This document shows, piece after piece, positions 9,703-18,199 of a stretch of 64,000 nucleotides of DNA; position 1 is the stretch's first letter; each line of letters begins with the position of its first letter. A program made the translations under genes and the position numbers. The notes under the pieces are model-generated. The model saw only the letters and a list, made by a program, of their open reading frames with translations. It had not been told where the DNA came from and ran no database searches. Location: NCBI GenBank assembly GCA_963575745.1, contig CAUYUJ010015739.1, positions 174,834 through 238,833 on the forward strand. Direction: 5' to 3'. The stretch is from Prorocentrum cordatum (taxonomy: Eukaryota; Sar; Dinophyceae; Prorocentrales; Prorocentraceae).

Positions 9703-12700
9703 CCCTTCCTATTTCAACGCACAGGTCAATCATGATACGTGGCTTAAACACCACAAAGAGGACCTGCCTCACATCACGTTCTGTGGAACAGTCGCTCTAT
9801 TACAAGACGACCTAAGACGTTTCTTTCTCAGGGAACAACCAATGGGCACGTGGGTGGATGAGATCCAGCCATGGAAGGAACTGGCACAACGCAAGGTCAC
9901 TTGCCAAACGATTATTGATCAGTGCACGACTGGTCTCAAAGATTCATTTGGACAATACATCCGCAAGCCAACACAGATGATGGCAAACAAAGAAGAGTTG
10001 TTGGCACCTTTCAGAGGCAAGCGTTGTCCAGGTAATCATGTGCACGCCAATGCTTGTAATAAAGAACTAGCAAGGGCGGCACAGTATACCTACAGAATGC
10101 AGTCACTGATCGTTGATGCGGTGCAAATCGCCAAAGACCTGTTTGCTTACGGTCGCGATCCATTCGCGAATCGTGAACGCAGCTATGCGTTCGTAACAAA
10201 CAGTGCTGGCTACGACTTGGACGACCCAACAATCCGGAGACACCCAAACGGAGAAATCTGGCGACCACCACCTGGCGGTCTTGGGTGCCCTGGCTGTGTG
10301 GACAACAACTACAAGCAATCACCAAAGCACAGCAGGGATCCGAAGATGTGTCGGTGGTATGATGTTGAACCGTATTACTGGGACTGTCCAAGCTGTAAGA
10401 AGGAATATCAGAAGAGCAATCCTCACCACACCAAGATATCTGGCCAATGCAGATTCGCCGAAAAATGGAAGCTGCCAGATAACTTTGGCCAGCCGCGCCC
10501 GGCGGGGCAAGCCGCTCCTGCGGCGCCAGCCGCGGAAGCGGCTCCAGCCGCAGAAGCGGCGCCAGCCGCAAAAGCGGCGCCGGCCGCGAGAGCGCGCATA
10601 CGCGCGCCTAGGCCGCCACGGCCTGGTGAGGGCGATCCAACCGCAGGCGCCAGCAGCCATGACATCACCAGAGCCGACGGGGCTAATGGTGGCAACAGTG
10701 GCGCTGGCAGCTCTGACGATCACCGTAGACTGCCACAAGTTGCAGCAAGGCGCGGACGCATGGAGGGAGGAGATCCTCCACCACCGCCGCAGCCTCAAGC
10801 AGAGCCGAGGCCAAGGCCAAGGCTCCCTGATTGGACTCGCTTCGACGTTCAGCTCAGCCTCCAAAACCTGCGCAGCTTCGACCCAGCTGTAGTGCAGCGA
10901 GAACTCCGCAAACTCCACCTGAGATGGTTTCATGCCAAGGAGCCAAAAATGCGGATGATTCTAACCAAGGTTGGTCTGGGTGAAACCCGTTTGAGTCTGA
11001 TCAAAGGCATTTGTGACTCGTGTAGAGAATGTCGAGCCTGGGACAAACCAGGCAACACGGTGATGCCTTCTGTGTCACTGCCAGGACGTTTCAACGAGGA
11101 AGTCGAATGTGATCTTTTCTTTTACAAACAGGAACATATTGTTTTTCACATCATCGACCGTTGTATTCGCTGGGCAGCTGGCACAGAGATTCCTGATAAA
11201 GCCATGCATACTGTTCTCGATGCCTATCATACGACTTGGATGCAACATGGCCCTGCTAAAATCTTATACTCCGATGGGGAAGGAGCACTGAATAATGATA
11301 CAGCAAAGGCCATCCTTAAGGCTAAGGGAACAGAGCTTCGTATTCGAGCGCGTGGCCAACACGCTACAACTATCGAAGCTAGGAACGGCATCCTGCGACA
11401 CCTCTTACACGTGATGGGAGAAGAATTGAATAGATTAAATATTCCTCTCAATTTCACTCGTCTCTTACATGAAGCCTTGTTTGCCAGCAACGCATTTACC
11501 TTCTACAATGAAGTGTCTCCGTACAATGCGCTGTATGGCAGACAACCAGCTATGCTTCCCGATTTCCCTGTCTTGGATCATGATCAGTCCGCTGAATCAT
11601 CAGATCACTCAAGGGAGGAAACAATCAGGAGGGTTAGTCTGGAGGCAATCACGCAGGCCACTGCGGTTGCCAAGACGAACAGGGCTCTCCGTACGAAGAC
11701 TACTGCTACGGGTGAATTTCACTACAAAGAGGGAGATCTCGTGGACTATCATCGCCCGACCACCACGAAAGACGACTGGGGTGGATGGAGTGGTCCATAC
11801 CCGGTCATCCGCAACGAACCTGACCGAGGCCAGGTCATCGTGAAGGTCGGCAGTCGCGAGGTGCGAGTACAGTATCCTGACACACGACACACGCTGTACA
11901 TCGAAGCACTTATGGTCCGCGAGATAGGATCGGACAATACGGCCCTTCGGACAGTATTGGCCTTTATTGCCGGTCTGCCAGCGGGGAAACCCGCCATGAC
12001 TTTCGGATATCTACCAGCGAAACAGGGTCGGCTGCAGATGACTGCTGCGAGCCGACTTTCGCCTAAGGTGCACTTGGCTCTTCAGTACCTCATACGCAAC
12101 TACTTTCGTATTGAAAACGTTGTTGCTGTACGACTTGCCAAGAGCCTGACGAAGTTGCCTGCTGCACCCTATGCAGACAGCTGTACACTAGTGCACTATG
12201 ATAATGATGTGACCCCTGGTTTTCATTACTATGAAGCTGATGGCACTGCCTTGAACATCTATGACATCACAGGATCTACACACTCACGCATCATCCAGTG
12301 TCTTAAATCCAGGAAGCCGTCTGCTGGATTTGACCAAGACCTCACTAAGTTTGAGGAACTCGCTGATGGTCCACCACCAAGCGAATCACCTCCAGCAGCT
12401 GCTCCTGAGGAGCCTCCTACGGATAACGATGGTCGGCTCCCGACCATCATAGAGGAAACAGAAGAAGATCTGGATGCTTTTGTCTTGAAGTCGTGGTATG
12501 CTGAACTGATGGATGACAGAACACTCCTTGAAGCTGACACAGAGGAAGTCATGCATACAGTTCCCACATACATGACAGACACACAGTGTGTGTTAGTCTC
12601 TACGACCTGTGAAGATGTGCAAGGCCACTTGCCGGAGCGGGGTCACCCGCCAGGATACGACATGGACACTTCTTACTACGTTCCTTTATGCTCCACGGAT

Positions 12701-14659
12701 CCGGATAGCAAATATGATCTGGACTCCGATGAGCACGGGAAGTACATCGAGCTCTGCTTCACTGCAGACATGTCCAAAGTCGTCCTGTCCGAGCAGCAAC
12801 ACCGATTGTTGGATGACAGCAGCGTCACAACTATGCGAGTATACGTTAGCGCTGCCTCCAAACGTGCCGTGGTCGTCAAGGAAGACGATCTACTCACGAA
12901 GGCCGACATCCAAGCAAATCCGGTCAAAGTTTCCAAAGCCCTCTACACAGAATTGAAGACTTGGCTTGACAACAAATGCTTCCAGATGACTGACTTAAGC
13001 AAGGCGTCTAACATCATGACGTCACGCTACGTATACAAATGGAAGTTTGTCAAGAACGAAAAGGGCGAAATGGAAAGGACGATCAGGTTACGCTTGGTAC
13101 TCCGTGGCTTCATGGACCTTGAAGCCTTTGATGTCGAAACCTTCTCTGGCACGGCAAGGAGGTCAAGCCAGAGACTGCTCGCAAGTTCTGCTGCATGCAA
13201 CAAAGCTTGGATCATCGCTTCCCTGGACATCAACATGGCTTTCTTGAAGGGACTGACCTATGGCGAGCTCGCCGCGGCAACGGGCGAGAAAGAGCGTGTG
13301 GTGTGCTTCACACTACCACCTGGGTCAGCAGCTGTCCTTCGCACACTGCCAGGCTTTGAGTCATATGACGAATCAAAGCATTGTCTCCGGTGTCTGAAAC
13401 CGGGGACGGGCACGAAGGATGCTCCCAGGGCATTCTCGCTGAAGCTCAGGTCCATCACTAGGAGCTTTGGGCTACAGCCTACTTCATACGACGAAGAGTT
13501 CGAGATGAGCCCAAACCTCTTGACAGCCAAGCACGTTGATGACATCAATATGACTGGGAAGGAAGAGGCTATTGACAAGTATGTCAAGTGTGTTGAAGAT
13601 ACGTTTGGGAAGTGCAAACTGAACAAGCACACATACACAAACTGTGCCGTTCGGTACAACAAGACCGATGATGGGAGCGTCACTCTCGATCAGGACGAAT
13701 ACATCAAACAGCTTCGTCCTATCACACATCCAGAACTCACAGGAGCTGATCCTGAGAGCAAAGCGACAAAGACGATTTCTGATATGTTCGTCAGTCTTCG
13801 TGGCGCTCTAGCCTATGCGTTGATCACGCAGGTATGGCTGATGGTCTATGTTGTCTCACTACAACGTATCCAGGAACCGACAAACATCCAGGTACGACGA
13901 CTAAACGCGGTTACCAGAAAGCTACAGGCAGGTCCGAAGAAGATCGTGTATCAAGCTATGACCCCAACAGGAGAAGTCGACCTGCATAGCGATTCTGGCT
14001 ATCGTCGTCTCAACGGAGATGAAGACGACGAAGTCAAAGGCTATGGTATCCGCGGGGCTAACCTGCTGAGGCGTGGCCACACGCAAGCGGGGAAACCCGT
14101 CGTGCACCTGGTGGACGCATACTGCAAGTCTCATCGACTGCAGGTGCGTTCGAGCTACTCTGCGGAAACACTGGCAGCAGCCCACAACTTGGAAGACTGC
14201 TACCCGACCATTGTAACGCTCCACGAGCTACACTCGGGACCATTGACCCCCACACAGTTAAAGAACATATTGGAAATGGGTGGTCTATGTATCAAAGTCA
14301 CTCTGACTATTGATGCCGAGTCTGTCTTCAAGTCTTTGTCTAGCAAAGATCTGAAGAAGCCCACAGAATGTACTCTGCTTGGGCACATCAGCTGGATCCG
14401 CCAGATGATGGAACGCGGAATCGTGGAAAGCGTCCAATGGTGTGACACGCGGGATATGACTGCCGATGGTCATACCAAAGGTAGTATTGACCGCGCGTTG
14501 CTCCTACAAGTAATGGCCGGCCAGCAATCCTTCAAGCACGAGCTGAAGAAACATGCGCCGTATAGGGCGGGCAGGTCGTCTCAGGACGGCCCTGCCTCCC
14601 GAGCCAGCGGGGAAACCCGCGGGCAGGTGCGCTTTAGTAGCGAGGAAACTCGCCGGTAG
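9703..14659 (+). CDS. Retroelement Pol: Cys-rich module, integrase, copia-type reverse transcriptase, RNase H
   Basis: Residues are counted from the in-frame Met at 9581; sensible protein begins about 9703.
- A Cys-rich module (GCPGC, MCRW, WDCPSCKKE, GQCRF) precedes an Ala/Pro linker made of hairpins.
- GAG-pre-integrase follows: LHLRWFH (H446, H451) and CDSC (C478, C481).
- The integrase catalytic triad is D511 (VECDLF), D565 (YSDGEG) and E599 (TIEARNG), with D-E spacing near 34.
- A C-terminal integrase domain of GDLVDYHRP...GGWSGPY type follows.
- Reverse transcriptase has SLDINMAFLKG (D1216) and HVDD (D1320, D1321); copia usually has YVDD.
- RNase H retains D1471 (LHSDSGY), E1529 (SAETLAAA), D1578 (TIDAESVF) and D1629 (TADGHTKGS).
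All catalytic acids are present, so this part could be functional if the frame were intact upstream. The TAG stop lies between two GCGAG hairpins. Confidence 0.93.
10502..10605 (+). repeat. Cluster of six mini-hairpins at exact 18-nt pitch
   Basis: Hairpins start at 10502 (inner pair mismatched), 10520, 10538, 10556, 10574 and 10592. Each is 14 nt with a 4-nt linker. The stems are GCGGC/GCCGC except the last, GCGCG-CATA-CGCGC, in which both arms differ consistently. Loops are GCAA, GCCA, TCCA, GCCA, GCCG and CATA. The coding product is an Ala/Pro-rich hexapeptide repeat ending in the unrelated ARIRA. This lies between the Cys-rich module and the integrase zinc-binding region. Confidence 0.93.
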
Positions 14660-14672
14660 CGAGGCTACTCGC
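14607..14672 (+). repeat. Terminal trio of mini-hairpins around the polyprotein stop codon
   Basis: GCGGG-GAAA-CCCGC (14607), GCGAG-GAAA-CTCGC (14640) and GCGAG-GCTA-CTCGC (14659). The TAG stop occupies 14657-14659, so the last hairpin begins on the last base of the stop and lies in untranslated sequence. The first is enclosed by a wider pairing, CCTGCC (14591 on) with GGCAGG (about 14622 on). GAAA loops are of the GNRA type. Confidence 0.88.
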
Positions 14673-15048
14673 GCGCCCTTTCCTTGTAGGCAGCCGCTGC
14701 TGCTTAGCACTGTTTTTCCGCATAATGTAGAAGTGCGGTACCTGCTCGTCTCCTCCCCCTCCGACTTTAAACGGAGAAGGTTAAAGGCGAGGTATAAATC
14801 GAGCATGTACCGCTGCCGTGCCTGGCTCAAGCCGGGCCCGGCCAAATATATGACTGTGCCTCACTGAGGCGCACGACTTGCATCAGAGATCGGAAAATAC
14901 CTTTTCCATTGACGATGCCCATCCTATCCTTTACTCCAGATCCCATGCTTCGTCTTGCACTCTTGCTCATGCGATATGAGCCAAAGCCTGGGATATGGCA
15001 ACGCTTAAAGCGTAACACATACCTAAGCTTACCAGCTTGTTTTCGACT
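14673..15048 (+). other. Retroelement 3' untranslated / candidate LTR region up to the array junction
   Basis: No convincing gene lies here. The region has a purine-rich stretch (about 14768-14792, AAACGGAGAAGGTTAAAGG) that could serve as a polypurine tract. A TATAAA hexamer follows at 14793. Further on are a GCCGGGCCCGGC palindrome near 14831 and a small GCCTCA/TGAGGC inverted repeat near 14860. These would fit the start of a 3' LTR, but the 5' LTR is outside the window, so no LTR can be proved. An open frame from 14909 runs into the array exon by chance. Confidence 0.4.
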
Positions 15049-15979
15049 CCCGACGCCCTACCCGACCCTCTCTCCGACCCCCTTCCCGACTCCCTATCCG
15101 ACCCCTTACCCGACTCCCTACCCGACGGCCTTCCCGACGCCTTTCCCTACGGCCTTCCCGACGCCCCACCCGACCCCCTACCCGACTCCCTACCCAACGG
15201 CCTTCCCGACGCCTTTCCCTACGCCTTTCCCTACGCCCTTCCCGACGTCCTCCCCGACCCCCTACCCGACGGCCTACCCAACGGCTTTCCCGACGCTCTT
15301 CCCTACGCCCTTCCCGACGTCCTACCCGACGGCCTTCCCAACAGCTCTCCCGACGCCCAGCCCAACGCCCAGCCCGACGTATCCTCAGGGTTGGCCGACA
15401 CCACATCCGACGTTTCCTCCTGCAGCTCCCATGGCGGCCGGAGCCGGCGCAGGCGTGGCTGCCACCGGTGACCCCCATCTTCAAAACGTTCATGGCGAGC
15501 GGTTCGATTTGATGAAGCCAGGCGTTCACGTTCTGATAAACATCCCTCGTGGAACGAGCGTTGAAGACGCATTGCTTCGCGTGCAAGCCGATGCACGCCG
15601 AGTGGGTGAACGCTGCGCGGATATGTACTTCTCAGAGATAAACGTTACTGGGTCGTGGGCAGTTGCTAAGCAAGTTGGAGGGTACCACTTCAGCGCATCG
15701 CGAAGTGATGTCGGGACCCCTGGATGGCTTGCTTTTGGCACGGTTGAGCTGAAAGTCGTTCATGGACGCACGGACACTGGCTTCGCGTACTTGAATGTGT
15801 ACGTTAAGCATTTAGGGCGAACAGGGTTTGATGTCGGAGGTCTTTTGGGCGAGGATGACCACAAAGACGTGATCATTTCTTCAGGGGCATGTGCGATTCG
15901 CACGGAGCTCAGTGCGCGTTCGGCCCCAAATGGCTGGATCCGTTCTACGTCCTCTGTCGCACTTGCATCCTTTGCTTGA
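15049..15979 (+). pseudogene. Array gene copy 0: 5'-truncated, PT-repeat linker and VWD-like exon only
   Basis: Homology to exon 2 of the other copies begins about 15049, in the middle of the PT-repeat region; the LamG exon, the intron and the start of exon 2 are absent. The remaining frame is intact to the TGA at 15977 and encodes PT repeats followed by [18 protein letters not shown] and [12 protein letters not shown], as in a VWD-like domain. An upstream Met at 14909 is in frame, but only through unrelated flank sequence. It shares variants with copy 4 ([11 protein letters not shown] near the C terminus). It was probably truncated when the retroelement inserted or by a rearrangement at the array edge. 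Confidence 0.8.
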
Positions 15980-16139
15980 CTGGCAGCGTTCGGATTTCAA
16001 CTAGTGCATGGCTGACGTGCTTTCTACCCATGCCTTCATCGAAGACTGCGCCGAGGTACCCTTTTGTTTTGTTGCGCTAGGGCGCTGTTACTCCTGCTCC
16101 TATGCTTTCAAGCGAGATTTCTACTGCTGTGTCGGATAT

Positions 16140-17300
16140 TCGTGTTGACCAGGATCTATGAAGTTGTGCAGCCGCGGGATTCTGCCCCCGCGCTCGGGCG
16201 GCCACCGAGGGGGGAGGCCTCTTTTTGGGGTATCTCGGTGGCCTGGCCTTTCGGGGTCCCCTGGGGGCCTCCTGGGCTGCCTCGGGGCGCTCCTGGCTTG
16301 TTTGATGCTTTCGTAGGCCGTCTCGGGGGTCTCTCTGGGTCGGCCTGGGGCCTTCTTGGGGCGCTCCAGCGCCGCCTTGGAGGCCTCCAGGACCGTATTT
16401 GGGGCCCTCTTGCGACCGTCTCGGGTGTCTTTGGGGCCCTCTTGGGGCCCTGGGCCACCTGCGTCCAGAGGGCTGGTGGGTCGTATGGCTTTCGATGCTG
16501 TGGTTCTGGGGAATGTCTCGCGCTCGTCCCGTCTCAAGACCAGACTTGGCACCCACCTGCTCCTAAGAAGCCCTGGGCGAGCCCCGAGAGGTCCCTGGGC
16601 CCTAGGGGGCCTCAAGACAGGGTTCATTCCGATCCGACTGATTCGATTCGAAATTGCTTTCGGCTGGCGCGCTGTTGTGCATCCTGGCGCGGCCGACTCG
16701 ATTCGATTCCGGCATAGTGCCGATTTGGCCCGAGTCGACGCAATGCCGATCAGATCCGATTAATCGATTCGACGCTGGCCGCTCCTGCAAGATGCCCCCC
16801 AGGATTGCCGCATCAAACTCCCAAGGCAGCCTGAAGAGGGCCCCAGGGGAGCCCCAAGACTACCTGACGGGGGAGCGACCTTTGCTGCACCCTGGTGTGG
16901 ACCCCCAGACTGGGGGCCTCAGAATCCGTCCCAGACGGCCCAGGAGGACCCATGGAGAATTCAAAGATGCCCCAGGATTGTTTCAAGATGCCACGCAAAG
17001 CCCCCAAGAATTTCGGAGGCCTCTTGGAGCCATCTTGGGGCTTCGGTTGGGGCCATGCTGGGAGCTGTCGGAGCCCAGTTGAGGGTCTCTTGAGGCCCTC
17101 TCGGGGGCTTTGGGGACTCTCTTGCAGACACCCTGGATGTCATCGATCAAACCAGGGGACACTGACTTCCTTCAGTCCTCCCGTCCAAGCCCGACACGTC
17201 ATCTTTTGGGCTCTGTTTGGACGCTCTCGGGGCGCTCTAGGTGCTGTCTTGGAGCCCTCCTGTGGCTCTCTTGGGAGATCTTGGGGTCATCTTGAGGCCT
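16140..17300 (+). repeat. Spacer block D1
   Basis: GC-rich block with repeated GGGGCCCTCTTGGGGCC-like segments, then GATTCGATTCG-rich DNA, then a CCCTGGTGTGGACCCC segment. D2 at about 19920-20980 repeats the same order at visibly lower identity: both contain TGTTGTGCATCCTGGCGCGG (about 16673 and 20622), ATTCGACGCTGGCCGCTCCT and TTTGCTGCACCCTGGTGTGG. The copies lie about 3.9 kb apart. Equivalent D1 blocks start near 24530, 32920, 41320, 49815 and 58240. Confidence 0.75.
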
Positions 17301-17639
17301 CGGAAGACTACGCATTGTTCATTTGTGAGTCTTCGAGAGTTCTTTGGGTTTTTGGGGGGCCAAGATCCTCCCATTTCTAATTGGTCTATGCTGGGCCTCT
17401 TCCCGGCCACTAGGGGGGCAGGGACAATGAGAAACGAGCACACTTAGACATGAGCACGATCAGAATGGAACGACGTGTAGTAGTTTGCGGCCTCTGGGGG
17501 CCCTCCCCGAGCCCCAGAAAAACGGGTCGGGAGACCCAGGACTCCGAACTGACAAACAAGTCAGGGGTCGCGACCGCTGCCCCGCGGGTCGTTTGTTGCC
17601 CTGGATTTGTGGAAGTCGATTAACGGAGAGGAAGCATGC

Positions 17640-17765
17640 TGCCAAATAATTCCCAGATGTCTAAAGCATGGTTCAATCATGTTTGAACGATGTAGGAACG
17701 TGCTTGAAACATGTTTAGAACATGTTCTATACATTTTAAACGTATCTTTAATCCACTGATAGGAC
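17640..17765. repeat. AT-rich island with CATGTTT motifs and a 14-bp palindrome
   Basis: In an otherwise GC-rich unit this stretch is AT-rich and carries several CATGTTT/AAACATG motifs, including the perfect 14-bp palindrome TAGAACATGTTCTA (17716-17729). Counterparts lie near 25990-26115, 34400-34530, 42830-42960 (clearly diverged), 51310-51435 and 59715-59845. It could be a regulatory or origin-like element; nothing in the sequence proves that. Confidence 0.6.
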
Positions 17766-17934
17766 TGTGAGAGTGTCCATTGTCATGGCATCCACAACCC
17801 TGGATGCCGGGTCCCAGGAGATCCCGGCCGCCCTGATCTCGGATCCGCCGTACTTCTTGGGCGATTCCTTACGCAGGGTGGCAATCCCCGCCCCGCTTTC
17901 CAAGCTCCCTCGGCCCTCCATCCTCGCGATCTTC

Positions 17935-18197
17935 GATCCTCGAACCCTCGATCCCTCGATCCTCGATCCTCGCGATCCTCGACCCTCGCGATCCTCGATC
18001 CTCGAACCCTCGTTCCTGCTCCTCGATCATCCTCGACCCTCTGGCTGGTCCTCCCTCGACCCTCGATCCCCCGCCGCCTTGGTCCTCGTCCCTCGATCCT
18101 CGACCCTCGCGATCCTCGATACTCGCGACCCTTGCTCCCTCGAACCCTTGCTCCTCGATCCTCGAGTCCTCGATCCTCGAGTCCTCGAGTCCTCGAT
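17935..18197. repeat. TCGATCCTCG-type simple repeat tract
   Basis: Imperfect tandem reiteration of CCTCGATCCTCG and CCTCGCGATCC motifs for about 260 bp. Equivalent tracts are at about 26285-26558, 34700-34988, 43130-43414, 51605-51880 and 60015-60290, with small copy-number differences. All six frames are open over long distances because of the motif, which creates spurious open frames on both strands. Confidence 0.85.
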
Positions 18198-18199
18198 GC

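Larger units (their letters stand above)
57..14672 (+). repeat. Dispersed family of about 50 mini-hairpins, 5-bp stem and 4-5-nt loop, within the retroelement coding sequence
   Basis: Start positions by stem class (14 nt each, 15 nt where the loop is 5 nt).
GCGGG/CCCGC: 57, 1002, 1380, 1416, 2259, 2289, 2319, 3084, 3120, 3321, 4704, 4722, 5196, 5241, 5894, 5912, 6476, 6512, 7565, 7589, 7613, 7637, 7880, 9424, 11981, 12637, 14607; with 5-nt loop 1160, 1665, 4475, 7943.
GCGGA/TCCGC: 252, 3243, 6365, 7994, 9170, 9185.
GCGGC/GCCGC: 846, 2337, 6494, 10520, 10538, 10556, 10574.
GCGTG/CACGC: 14071, and 11350 with a 5-nt loop.
GCGAG/CTCGC: 14640, 14659.
GCGCG/CGCGC: 10592.
Imperfect or G-U: 3102, 5223, 5589, 5742, 10502, 14052, 14087.
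Loops are mostly GNNA (GCCA, GTCA, GACA, GCAA, GAAA), with some TCCC, TCCA, TTCC, TCTC, GCTA and CATA. GCG and CGC are invariant outside; the inner stem pairs covary. The function is unknown. Confidence 0.93.
1..15045 (+). mobile_element. Giant Ty1/copia-like retrotransposon, 5' end outside the window
   Basis: A continuous set of retroelement domains lies on the plus strand in copia order: Gag-like with zinc knuckle, protease, integrase, reverse transcriptase, RNase H. Integrase before reverse transcriptase is the copia (Pseudoviridae) order. Typical copia elements are about 5 kb; this one exceeds 14.6 kb because of long linkers and additional domains (Tpt1/KptA-like, RING-H2, possible methyltransferase-like). 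The 5' end is missing, so LTRs and target-site duplication cannot be compared, and the 3' limit is only bracketed by the start of tandem-array homology near 15,049. Four lesions interrupt the reading path, so this copy is defective or the sequence contains errors. The strand and domain order are clear; the exact ends are not. Confidence 0.9.

Noticed and set aside
57-14672. Reading the regularly repeated GCGGGGNNACCCGC motifs as a CRISPR array
   Set aside because: Motifs are 14 nt, spacings vary from 15 nt to kilobases, there are no uniform spacers or cas genes, and they lie within a eukaryotic retroelement reading frame.
14793-14798. TATAAA as a confirmed LTR promoter
   Set aside because: Without the 5' LTR no terminal repeat can be shown, and dinoflagellate promoters often lack a TATA box; mentioned only as a candidate within the 3' region.
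14823-14831. TGGCTCAAG as a relict of the dinoflagellate spliced leader
   Set aside because: Only nine bases match the leader's 3' end, and the preceding bases (CGTGCC) do not match; likely chance.
15495-15510. CGGTTCGATTT as a tRNA B box
   Set aside because: It lies inside the coding sequence for GERFDLM, lacks the required terminal CC, and there is no A box or cloverleaf around it.
15029-15586. Minus-strand Arg/Gly-rich frame opposite the PT-repeat exon
   Set aside because: It is the shadow of the 12-bp PT repeat; the plus strand has the GDPH/VWD-like domain and the signal-peptide exon.
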